A DNA stretch of 64,000 bases from Dyadobacter pollutisoli (GTDB lineage: Bacteria; Bacteroidota; Bacteroidia; Cytophagales; Spirosomataceae). A program made the position numbers and the translations under genes. Positions 1 through 7,144 of this stretch are shown piece by piece. Numbering within the stretch: position 1 is the stretch's first letter; each line of letters opens with the position of its first letter. Location: the NCBI RefSeq assembly GCF_026625565.1, contig NZ_CP112998.1, positions 3,784,501-3,848,500 on the forward strand. Reading direction: 5' to 3'. The notes beneath the pieces were generated by a model that was not told the DNA's origin, searched no databases, and worked only from the letters and a program-made list of their open reading frames with translations.

Positions 1-2
1 CA

Positions 3-857
3 CCTTTCTACTCGGTAGAGATCGTCGGACTAGAAAAGAATATACAGCTCGACCACGGCCTTTATAGCATCCATGTAAAGCACACGATCAGCGACATTAA
101 AAAGACCGACCTCATCGTGATCCCACTGTTGTGCGGTGATTTTGCAAAGGCTTTGAAAACCAACGAAGGCTATGCGGACTGGCTCATTTCACAATATCAC
201 AATGGTGCCGAGATCGTCAGTTTGTGCGTAGGTTCGTTCTTCCTGGCATCGACCGGCCTGTTGAAAAACAAAAAATGCGCGATACATTGGGCTGCGCGCA
301 ATGATTTCCAGGTCATGTTCCCCGATGTGCATTTAATTGACGATACCATTATTACGGATGAAAGCGGGATATACACCTGCGGCGGTGGGTACTCGTATCT
401 GAATTTGCTTTTATATGTTATTGAAAAACATCTGGGCCGCGAAATGTCGGTACTGGCGTCAAAGATGTTTGAAATAGACATTGAGAGAAAAAGCCAGAAC
501 CCGTTTATGATTTTTATGGGTCAAAAAAAGCATGGCGACAAGGAGGTACTAAGCTCGCAGGAATGGATTGAAAATAATCCGACCGAGACATTCACAGTTG
601 ATGAGATCTGTACAAAAATGGCCGTCGGCCGGAGGACATTTGAAAGGAGGTTCAAGAAATGCACGGGCAATTCCGTAGCCGAATACATTCAGAGGGTCAA
701 AGTAGAGTATACCAAAAAGCAGCTCGAATCGGGCCGAAAGACTGTCAATGAGATCATTTACGACGTCGGTTACAACAATATAGATGCGTTTCGTAAAGTG
801 TTCAAAAAGCATACAGATTTGTCGCCGATCGATTATCGCAGGAAGTATAGTGCGTAA
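3..857 (+). CDS. GlxA-family AraC-type transcriptional regulator (5' partial)
   Basis: The frame is open back to the first bases of the window, so the gene starts upstream and the GTG at 117 is not its real start. The visible 284 residues hold the end of a DJ-1/PfpI-like (class I glutamine amidotransferase-like) sensor domain with the nucleophile-elbow motif SLCVGSFFLA, followed by a C-terminal AraC/XylS double helix-turn-helix domain with the typical RRTFERRF and PIDYRRKY elements. Family members are DNA-binding activators or repressors; the amidotransferase-like part is normally a sensor, not an enzyme. The target is unknown because the upstream neighbours are outside the window. Confidence 0.9.
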   Translation, partial: PFYSVEIVGLEKNIQLDHGLYSIHVKHTISDIKKTDLIVIPLLCGDFAKALKTNEGYADWLISQYHNGAEIVSLCVGSFFLASTGLLKNKKCAIHWAARNDFQVMFPDVHLIDDTIITDESGIYTCGGGYSYLNLLLYVIEKHLGREMSVLASKMFEIDIERKSQNPFMIFMGQKKHGDKEVLSSQEWIENNPTETFTVDEICTKMAVGRRTFERRFKKCTGNSVAEYIQRVKVEYTKKQLESGRKTVNEIIYDVGYNNIDAFRKVFKKHTDLSPIDYRRKYSA

Positions 858-880
858 CGATTTCAATGTTTTACGTCCAA

Positions 881-1060
881 TCGCGTAGCGATGAAACCTT
901 GGCGGCCGCCGCGCGGTAGCAATGTTAATTCGTCACGTTTTTCAAATCCCGTCAGGGATGTAACATTATGCACATTGTTACATCCCTGACGGGATTTGAT
1001 CGTTATTGTGAATTGTATTTTCTACCACGCGGCGGCCGCCAAGGTTGCATCGCTACGCGA
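881..1060. repeat. Nested palindromic repeat element
   Basis: An outer inverted repeat pairs 881-919 with 1022-1060 (39-nt arms, two mismatches, centred on GGCGGCCGCC). Inside it lies a second, perfect 23-bp inverted repeat, 942-964 with 977-999, built on ATCCCGTCAGGGAT-type sequence around a 12-nt loop. The element fills the gap between two convergent genes. It resembles the dispersed REP/MITE-like palindromes of Bacteroidota intergenic regions. It could also act as a bidirectional terminator, but it lacks a T-run. No transposase or direct target repeat was seen. Confidence 0.75.
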
Positions 1061-1113
1061 TTTCTTGTGATGTGCTGCGAATTGAGTTAGGGATGAAATG
1101 TTCTTCGCACTTC

Positions 1114-1785
1114 CTACAACAACGCAACTAACTCCTTCCATTCATATATTTTCACATTGTCGGCTGGTTTTTTGGCGGCGGCGATCATTGCTTTGGCGAT
1201 GTCTTTGCCTTCAATGCCGCGGTATTTTTGCATTGGCCCTACAAAAATGGGGTTGATCACGGAAAAAATAGCGATGAAAATCTTTTCCAGCGAACGACTC
1301 TCCTGGCGATTCCCCATGATCATGGATGGTCGGAAAATGTGCGTATGTTCCAGTTCCAGCGCAATAATATCACGTTCTGTCTCTCCTTTGGTCCTGATAT
1401 AAAAAACACCCGAACTTGCATCGGCACCCACAGATGACACCACAAAAACAGATTTCGCACCTTTTTCCTTCGCGATTGCGGCTGCCAGGACGGGATAGTC
1501 GTGATCTACCTGGTAATATTTTTGCACATCCGGCGTATTTTTCTTCGTAGTACCCAATGCTATAAACACCTCATCTGCAATGATTTCATTTTTCAGGTTT
1601 GGCAGCGATTGATAATCACCAATCAATGTTTTCAGTTTGGGATGGGTCACATTCAAACTCTTTCGTACCACAACCGTTACCTGGCTATAATCAGGATCAT
1701 TCAACAGTCCTTCAAGCAGATAGGAGCCGACAAAGCCGCTTGCTCCGAACAGAATTGCTTTTTTTGCTTGGGTCTCAGTGCTCAT
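1114..1785 (-). CDS. NAD(P)H-binding Rossmann oxidoreductase (HTATIP2-like SDR)
   Basis: A 223-residue atypical short-chain dehydrogenase/epimerase-like protein. The N-terminus has the dinucleotide-binding motif GASGFVGS (residues 14-21). A VSSV strand and a YIRTKGETE segment match the YxxxK catalytic region, and HIFRPSMIMG is the usual conserved segment after it. Proteins of this size are annotated as NAD(P)H-binding or nucleoside-diphosphate-sugar-epimerase-like oxidoreductases, with substrates mostly unknown. It stands alone between palindromic intergenic regions, so context gives no substrate. Confidence 0.8.
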   Translation of the reverse strand: MSTETQAKKAILFGASGFVGSYLLEGLLNDPDYSQVTVVVRKSLNVTHPKLKTLIGDYQSLPNLKNEIIADEVFIALGTTKKNTPDVQKYYQVDHDYPVLAAAIAKEKGAKSVFVVSSVGADASSGVFYIRTKGETERDIIALELEHTHIFRPSMIMGNRQESRSLEKIFIAIFSVINPIFVGPMQKYRGIEGKDIAKAMIAAAKKPADNVKIYEWKELVALL

Positions 1786-1954
1786 CTATATCTATTTGGC
1801 ATTAATCATACCAAAATACAATGGACTATACGAAATTCATCGATTGGCTCCTAAAAACTTCCTGTACCAGCCTAACTTTGAGTTTAAAATTTGAACAAAT
1901 GAAAAATGCATTGGGTGCTGCTATTCTGACTTTCCTACAATGCATAGTTGCCTT

Positions 1955-2043
1955 ATTGACAATTGACCGCCGACCATTGACCATTGTTTTTTCTTTGTTA
2001 GCCGGTCTCATTTCGCAATCGCAATGGTCAATTGACAATAGTC
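1955..2043. repeat. Imperfect inverted repeat of CAATTGACC/CCATTG units
   Basis: In the 333-nt gap between the oxidoreductase start and the hydrolase remnant, 1955-1986 and 2016-2043 are imperfect inverted copies built from the words ATTGAC, CAATTGACC and CCATTG. This looks like low-complexity dispersed repeat material of the kind scattered in Bacteroidota genomes. An open frame across it (1821-2159 on +) has no recognisable protein content, so I regard the gap as non-coding. Confidence 0.5.
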
Positions 2044-2118
2044 AAAAGCCTCTCTTTTCCAACCCGATTAACAACACTATCGTAAACCTGCTCGAAGGGT
2101 TTTCCACGGCCAGTTTCT

Positions 2119-2355
2119 TCACTTTTTTGGGTGCCGCATCGCAAGTAACAACCCGTTGATCCCGCCATCGCTCCACCCTACCACGTAAGATGAATCTATT
2201 TTGAGATGATCCAGCCCTCGTAGCTGCGCATAATGTGCCGCTTTTTCATTGCGGTCCAGCTTCGCCGTATCGGGAAGGATTTGTGCAGCACTTACATGAA
2301 CAAACAGACTAAAAACAAGCAACTGTAATATTGTTTTAATAAGAATTTGAGCCAA
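2119..2355 (-). pseudogene. Alpha/beta hydrolase remnant
   Basis: The 78-residue frame starts with a good signal peptide (hydrophobic core, cleavage near SAAQ), runs into ALRGLDHLKI, then shows an alpha/beta-hydrolase nucleophile elbow (VVGWSDGGINGLLLAMRHP). A full enzyme needs about 60-80 more residues before the elbow and about 150 after it. At the 3' end, an A-run (CCAAAAAAG on the minus strand) puts the frame into a TGA; one base of shift restores KKVKKLAVE, the expected continuation. Both an internal deletion and a frameshift are therefore likely, and the gene is probably dead. Confidence 0.7.
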
Positions 2356-2364
2356 ATGAGGGGA

Positions 2365-2955
2365 TTATGCCTGTAAATGATTTCTTCCTTCCGCCAGTGC
2401 TTTTTCAATTCTTGCTTTTTGCCGTAAATGATGGCGACAATGCATTTCAGTAAATTGAAACCAATCGTCGGCGCTGAAAAAACCTAGCCCCGGATGCCTC
2501 GTCTTGCCATTAAACTGGCTCATTGAAATCAGTTGCGCCATTTCTCCGATCCTGTTTCTAAGCTCAGCGAAAGCATTTACCAGGTACTCCTTACTTTCCG
2601 GCTGCCTTACCAACGCATTCGACGGCGGCCCTTCGATCTCCTGATCGGGAAAACCGTTATTCAGGAACATTTCCCGGGCATCCGAATTCATTCTCTCCTC
2701 AGCATTCTCATCATTTGAGGCACAAATGACGATTTGTGTGAAAAAAAAGCCGGACTCCTGCATCACGTGCATATAGATCTGACCGAGCGACCAGCGACCG
2801 GGAATGGGTTTCGCGATCAGCTCATTGAAACTGTATCTGTTCAATCCTTCGATCCAGACATCTATTGTATCATTAAAATCCTTGGCTACCATAGTCTTTG
2901 CAATGAGATCTTTGTCGAAAAATTTCAATACAAACATAGGCAACATCCCGATCAT
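2365..2955 (-). CDS. DinB-superfamily protein
   Basis: About 196 residues with the four-helix DinB/YfiT-like pattern. WSLGQIYMHVMQE near the middle and HCRHHLRQKARIEKAL near the C-terminus supply the histidines that bind a metal in this superfamily. Members include thiol-dependent transferases and stress-induced proteins of unknown substrate. The start at 2955 is uncertain: several in-frame ATGs follow, and MVAKDFNDTIDVW at residue 22 is an equally good start. It lies just downstream of the HTTM gene on the same strand. Confidence 0.75.
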   Translation of the reverse strand: MIGMLPMFVLKFFDKDLIAKTMVAKDFNDTIDVWIEGLNRYSFNELIAKPIPGRWSLGQIYMHVMQESGFFFTQIVICASNDENAEERMNSDAREMFLNNGFPDQEIEGPPSNALVRQPESKEYLVNAFAELRNRIGEMAQLISMSQFNGKTRHPGLGFFSADDWFQFTEMHCRHHLRQKARIEKALAEGRNHLQA

Positions 2956-3010
2956 GCCTGGCGGCTATTACTGACATTTTCAGGCGGTATTTGTGCCAAA
3001 TTGAATGATT

Positions 3011-4360
3011 TCAAAACCCCTGAATTTCACCAGCAAGAGGGACAATCCAGGTTTTGTCGCGGAAAGATTCTGTTTGCTTGGCCAAATCGGTTTCCGGGTC
3101 GATCAGCGGTTTTCCTAATCTTCCGTTTAATGTCACGTAAGAGTCCACATACACCTGCGGCGACTGAAAGCCGTGTTTGGCATAAAAATCTCTCAGAATG
3201 TGGGCATACTGTAAGATCATGTCCGGCTGGGTAGACATCATTTTCTCCTGCAGTATGGTCAGAAACTCGTTATTATTCACTGTCACCTGCTTTCCAGTCC
3301 TGTCTTTTACAACAAACTGGACATAACCTGCCTTTTCCATCAACATCACCCGCCACGAAAACCGGTACCCCTGCTCCGACCAAAAAAGCTCTCCTGGATA
3401 CAGCAGGTACCGAAAAGGGAAAATCAATTGAAAAACAAAAAATATTGAAAAGCCTGTGATCAGCAACTTTTGTGCGGGCACAGAGAAGGTATATGTCTTG
3501 GCTGAAAACAGAGATTCGAAAGGAATTTTCAATGACACTCCTATTTTTTGAATGACCCGCTGGTGGAATTCCGGCGAGAAAAAGATGAGTGCCGTCACGA
3601 TCATCATGTAGGGAAACATGCCAATCGGAAACAGCAGGGCGGTCATCAGGTGAAATACGACGACGGTAAGGTAGGCTATCACCCTCGTTTTTCGGTTCAA
3701 TAATAAAAAAACGATGAACAGATCATATACGCATCCAAACCAGCTGAAAACAAAAGGCACCCATTCCTGATTAAACAGGCGGCCAATGACCGGCATGTCG
3801 TTCCGCGCGGGCAACCATATTTTCAATGGTAATGCCTGCAAAAGCCAGTCACTATTGAGCTTCGCGAGGCCGGCGTAAAAGTACAGGATGAAAACCAGGA
3901 GCTTCACTGCGTCCACACACCACCGCGGAACTGAGCCAGCCAGGAGCTTTTTGTCACGATAAGCATCAACCGAAAAACAGACATGTGCAGGCAGGAATAT
4001 GAAAAGCAGGCAGAGCAGACTAATGAAGTAGTAATGGTTCAGGTAAGTGCTTTTATCCATCAGCTCAATGTAAGTAAAGCTTGCAAAAAGCGTCACGATT
4101 GAGGCGCGGTAAAACAACCCGATCGCTACAAAAATGGCCGCGATAAGGCAAACTGCAAATAGCAGATATGTATAGGTGCCCAGCGGTCGGACCCATTCAA
4201 AACCGTAAAAAGGGAAAAAATATTTAGGCTTAATGTATAGATCATCGATCCATCCTTTGTACCAGAATCGCAGCAGACTGACGGAGAGCATGATACCAAG
4301 CATCCAACGCAACACCGCTAGTGGCGCGGCTGATGTGGTTTTCTGAAAATAGGGAAGCAT
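3011..4360 (-). CDS. HTTM-domain membrane protein (vitamin K-dependent gamma-carboxylase-like)
   Basis: A 449-residue polytopic protein. The first 300 residues carry several hydrophobic helices with the HTTM-family pattern: LRWMLGIMLSVSLLRF near the start, DKSTYLNHYYFISLL, then FLPAHVCFSVDAYRD and a helix with FYAGLAKLNSDWL. About 130 soluble C-terminal residues follow, including FSWRVMLMEKAGYVQFVVKD. The fold is shared with vitamin K-dependent gamma-glutamyl carboxylase, but bacterial HTTM proteins have no settled substrate. The gene lies upstream of the DinB-like gene on the same strand with a 55-nt gap. Confidence 0.85.
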   Translation of the reverse strand: MLPYFQKTTSAAPLAVLRWMLGIMLSVSLLRFWYKGWIDDLYIKPKYFFPFYGFEWVRPLGTYTYLLFAVCLIAAIFVAIGLFYRASIVTLFASFTYIELMDKSTYLNHYYFISLLCLLFIFLPAHVCFSVDAYRDKKLLAGSVPRWCVDAVKLLVFILYFYAGLAKLNSDWLLQALPLKIWLPARNDMPVIGRLFNQEWVPFVFSWFGCVYDLFIVFLLLNRKTRVIAYLTVVVFHLMTALLFPIGMFPYMMIVTALIFFSPEFHQRVIQKIGVSLKIPFESLFSAKTYTFSVPAQKLLITGFSIFFVFQLIFPFRYLLYPGELFWSEQGYRFSWRVMLMEKAGYVQFVVKDRTGKQVTVNNNEFLTILQEKMMSTQPDMILQYAHILRDFYAKHGFQSPQVYVDSYVTLNGRLGKPLIDPETDLAKQTESFRDKTWIVPLAGEIQGF

Positions 4361-4506
4361 AAATCAAATATCCATATTACTAATCTCAAATTTAGATAAT
4401 ATACCGTCATGCTTCTCTTCGTTTTTCTCCTCAGTATGTTCCTTACCATTTTATCACTTATTTTTAAGAAAGTTAAAGCCACCCGCAGTCTCTAAACCAA
4501 ACCCAT

Positions 4507-5394
4507 ATGAACGAAATCAAAAAAGAAGACATTAAACAAGAGGTTTTTGATCTTTACGACGACTATGCCCACAACCGCGTTGAACGGCGCGATTTCATGC
4601 AAAAACTGTCTGCCTATGCAGTAGGCGGCATTACGGTGGCGTCGCTTATGAGCTTTTTGATGCCCGATTACCATGGCGCAATACAAGTTCAGGCCAATGA
4701 TCCGCGGCTAAAATCAGATTACGTTACTTATGATTCTCCAAAAGGTGGGGGCAAGATCAAAGCATTATTGTCGGAGCCTGCGGATGCAAAAGGAAAGCTG
4801 GGCGGGATCGTGATCGTCCACGAAAACAGAGGTTTGAACCCGCACATTGAGGATGTTGCCAGACGGGCCGCATTGGCCGGTTTTATTTCCATAGCCCCGG
4901 ATGCATTGACTCCCCTGGGCGGCTACCCTGGCAATGACGACGATGGCCGTACCATGCAGAGCAAACGTGACAGGAATGAGATGCTGGAAGATTTTATCGC
5001 TGGCTTCGAGTATTTGAAAAACCACAAAGATTGCAATGGTAAAATCGGCGTCGTCGGCTTTTGTTTTGGCGGCTGGATCGCGAATATGATGGCAGTACGA
5101 ATTCCTGACCTCGCGGCAGCCGTACCGTTTTACGGAGGCCAGCCTGCGGCGGAAGATGTTCCTAAAATAAAAGCGCCACTCCTGATACAATACGCCGGAC
5201 TGGACACGCGCGTAAACGAGGGCTGGCCTGCATACGAGGCTGCATTGAAGGCAAATAACAAGGAATACACGGTATATACCTATCCCGAAGTGAACCACGG
5301 TTTTCACAATGATACCACACCGCGTTACGACAAACCGGCCGCTGAACTTGCCTGGAAACGCACGGTTGATTTTTTCAATGCGAAGCTGAAATAG
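4507..5394 (+). CDS. Dienelactone hydrolase family protein, exported
   Basis: 295 residues. The N-terminus has twin arginines (residues 27-28, ERRDFMQKLSAYAVGG) before a hydrophobic stretch, which suggests Tat-type export after an unusually long n-region. The mature part is an alpha/beta hydrolase of the DLH family. C186 sits in GFCFGG as the nucleophile, D233 in GLDTR, and H264 or H267 in NHGFHND complete a Cys-Asp-His triad. Family enzymes open lactone or ester rings; the actual substrate is not known. A strong terminator follows the stop codon, so it looks monocistronic. Confidence 0.9.
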   Translation: MNEIKKEDIKQEVFDLYDDYAHNRVERRDFMQKLSAYAVGGITVASLMSFLMPDYHGAIQVQANDPRLKSDYVTYDSPKGGGKIKALLSEPADAKGKLGGIVIVHENRGLNPHIEDVARRAALAGFISIAPDALTPLGGYPGNDDDGRTMQSKRDRNEMLEDFIAGFEYLKNHKDCNGKIGVVGFCFGGWIANMMAVRIPDLAAAVPFYGGQPAAEDVPKIKAPLLIQYAGLDTRVNEGWPAYEAALKANNKEYTVYTYPEVNHGFHNDTTPRYDKPAAELAWKRTVDFFNAKLK

Positions 5395-5412
5395 CAGAAT
5401 GATATTATGATT

Positions 5413-5446
5413 AAAATGCCGCTTCCGTCCCCAGAAGCGGCATTTT
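5413..5446 (+). terminator. Rho-independent terminator after the dienelactone hydrolase gene
   Basis: A perfect 13-bp inverted repeat (5413-5425 with 5434-5446, AAAATGCCGCTTC arm) with an 8-nt loop lies 18 nt after the stop codon. A-tracts and T-tracts on the two sides let it work in both directions. Confidence 0.85.
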
Positions 5447-5553
5447 GCTTTATTTCCTCTGGTTTCAATGAAGAAAATGAAGCAGGAGAATATTTATTTT
5501 TAAATGATGTCCGGATAAATGTCCTGTGATGTACTATATGAGAAAATACTACT

Positions 5554-5903
5554 ATGAAAAAGTTCTTGCGGTTGATACGAGAAGATATTACCCGGCTTTC
5601 GCAAATGTCGGAAGAAGAAATACACCAGGATATTAGTGAAATGAACGCCTGGGTTGAAGAACAGCCAACATTTGCGCCGAAAGTACAGCTGATCATTGTG
5701 CTGAGATACGTTTGCGGATTTCGTGTAAAACGCATTGCTGCATTGCTAGCGTCCAATGAGGAGATTGGGACGGGATTGGGAGCTTGTACGAAAAACTCAT
5801 TCGCGTAAACCCTTCACCTTTTACCAAACTGGGACAAGCTGCAGCGCTGTATTTTGGTGGTAATGATGCAGATGCGATCAAAACGATACGATCCATGCAT
5901 TGA
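5554..5903 (+). pseudogene. Collapsed YCII / ECF-sigma (SigJ-like) locus
   Basis: Three gene fragments lie end to end. Residues 1-37 of the frame at 5554 match the N-terminus of a YCII-domain protein (KKFLRLIREDITRL, MNAWVEE). The same frame then reads as the region-4 part of an ECF sigma factor of the class usually encoded next to YCII genes (FAPKVQLIIVLRYVCGFRVKRIAALL). After residue 70 it leaves frame. In another frame, 5775-5903 reads as the tetratricopeptide-like C-terminal end of such sigma factors (LYEKLIRVNPSPF, AAALYFGG). At least two deletions have fused a former YCII-sigma operon into a scar. Confidence 0.75.
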
Positions 5904-6018
5904 AATGCTACGCAAAAGCGCTGACCTGCCAGACCAACGCTTTTGAAAAAAAATTATAGAAGCAGAAATACAGAAGTTATACAAGTAAAACTTTTACATT
6001 CAACTGGAAACCAGCCTG

Positions 6019-6408
6019 CTAGGCGACCGGTTTCGGGATATTCTTATCAAAAGTGAGTGTATCAAAATAGATGGTGAGTGAATCCAGTTTGCCATTTTTA
6101 GCCGTCCAGATTTCCGCCACATTACCGTTCATAACAGCTCCATTTGGAAACAGGTAATCGTAATTTCCAATGACGCAGGCTTTATCACCGTCAACAATCA
6201 TATTCAGGACCCGCATAGACTGAAACACGCGGGAAAATCTTTTGATAACTTCAACATATGCGGCCTTTCCAACTATTGGCGTCGTTTTGGTCATATCACC
6301 GCCAGTGTATCTGAAATCATCGGCAATCGTTTCTTCCCAACCTTGCTTCTGAGCAAAACCAGAGTAGTACGTTTCAAGCAGCTTTCTGATTGATGTTTCG
6401 TTTTCCAT
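6019..6408 (-). CDS. NTF2-like/SnoaL-type protein
   Basis: About 129 residues from the Met at 6408 (MENETSIRKLL). An upstream in-frame Met at 6432 would push into the divergent promoter region. The sequence has the cone-shaped NTF2-like fold pattern: an N-terminal helix with LLETYYSGFA, a strand region VIGNYDYLFPNG, and the final strand pair VAEIWTAKNGKLDSLTIYFD. Such proteins are small enzymes or ligand carriers, often with unknown ligands. It is divergent from the HxlR regulator at 6515, the usual arrangement for a regulator and its target. Confidence 0.8.
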   Translation of the reverse strand: MENETSIRKLLETYYSGFAQKQGWEETIADDFRYTGGDMTKTTPIVGKAAYVEVIKRFSRVFQSMRVLNMIVDGDKACVIGNYDYLFPNGAVMNGNVAEIWTAKNGKLDSLTIYFDTLTFDKNIPKPVA

Positions 6409-6446
6409 TGTGCTGATTTTTAGTGTTAACAATGCTTATATTTGTT

Positions 6447-6498
6447 ATTGCAATTTGCAAGTACTAATATACAAAGCTATTGCACAATGCAAGTACTT
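6447..6498. promoter_or_regulatory. Two direct repeats in the NTF2/HxlR divergent promoter
   Basis: ATTGCAATTTGCAAGTACTA at 6447-6466 recurs as ATTGCACAATGCAAGTACTT at 6479-6498, exactly 32 bp apart, about three helical turns. Both copies share ATTGCA and TGCAAGTACT. They sit in the short region between the divergent NTF2-like and HxlR genes, so I infer HxlR operator half-sites controlling both genes. Confidence 0.6.
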
Positions 6499-6514
6499 TA
6501 TTAGAATAAATCTT

Positions 6515-6952
6515 ATGGAAAAGACAAGGTCGGATTGTCCCATCAGTTGTTCGCTGGATGTTTTTGGAGATAAATGGTCGCTGCTGATCATTAGGGACGT
6601 GATGCTCAGGGGCAAATTATCTTACAGTGAATTTCTGCAATCGGAAGAAAAGATTGCGAGTAATATTCTTGTAAACAGGCTGAGCGTTCTCGAAGCAGAG
6701 CAGATTTTGACAAAGCAGGTTTCCCCTACCAACAAGTCTAAATTTATATATAGTCTGACGGAAAAAGGAATTGACCTCCTTCCTATTATCATTGAAATAA
6801 TGGATTGGGGCGCAAAATACAATGCTCAATGTCCTCGGAAGGAAATTGGGCAAAGACTTAAAACGGAGAAAGCAGAGTTTGTCAAAGAGTATTTTGACAA
6901 ACTGAAAAAACAACTGCCGGCATCTGTCTCAGAAAATGAATTGCAGGGTTAA
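6515..6952 (+). CDS. HxlR-family transcriptional regulator
   Basis: 145 residues from the ATG at 6515. The frame is open upstream to 6410, but that part covers the operator repeats and encodes nothing recognisable. The protein shows the HxlR winged-helix pattern: CPISCSLDVFGDKWSLLIIRDVML with the N-terminal cysteines, a recognition helix in IASNILVNRLSVLEAEQIL, then the wing YSLTEKGIDLLPIIIEIMDWG. HxlR proteins are dimeric and commonly respond to thiol or aldehyde stress. It probably regulates itself and the divergent NTF2-like gene. Confidence 0.9.
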   Translation: MEKTRSDCPISCSLDVFGDKWSLLIIRDVMLRGKLSYSEFLQSEEKIASNILVNRLSVLEAEQILTKQVSPTNKSKFIYSLTEKGIDLLPIIIEIMDWGAKYNAQCPRKEIGQRLKTEKAEFVKEYFDKLKKQLPASVSENELQG

Positions 6953-7059
6953 AATGCTTTTCTATTTATCCTGCAACTCGCAAATTTTGCTATAAAGAAA
7001 AGGAAATTAATATGCTCTCAACGAGCTAGTTCGAAGGTAAGCCCTCGGACTCCTTTATT

Positions 7060-7108
7060 CGCAGGCCTCTGACCGGTTAAGCAAGTAATGACCGGCCGGA
7101 GGCCTGCG
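7060..7108. repeat. GC-rich inverted repeat downstream of the molybdopterin subunit gene
   Basis: 7060-7077 and 7091-7108 pair as an 18-bp inverted repeat with two mismatches (core GCAGGCCT/AGGCCTGC) around a 13-nt loop. It lies between the convergent HxlR and IorB-like genes. It lacks a clear T-run, so it is a possible terminator or transcript-end stabiliser. Confidence 0.5.
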
Positions 7109-7144
7109 AGTAGTCGTTCCGAACGCGGACGTTCGAAACAGCGG

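Noticed and set aside
1821..2159. 112-residue open frame on +
   Set aside because: It spans low-complexity inverted repeats and the hydrolase remnant; no protein-like features.
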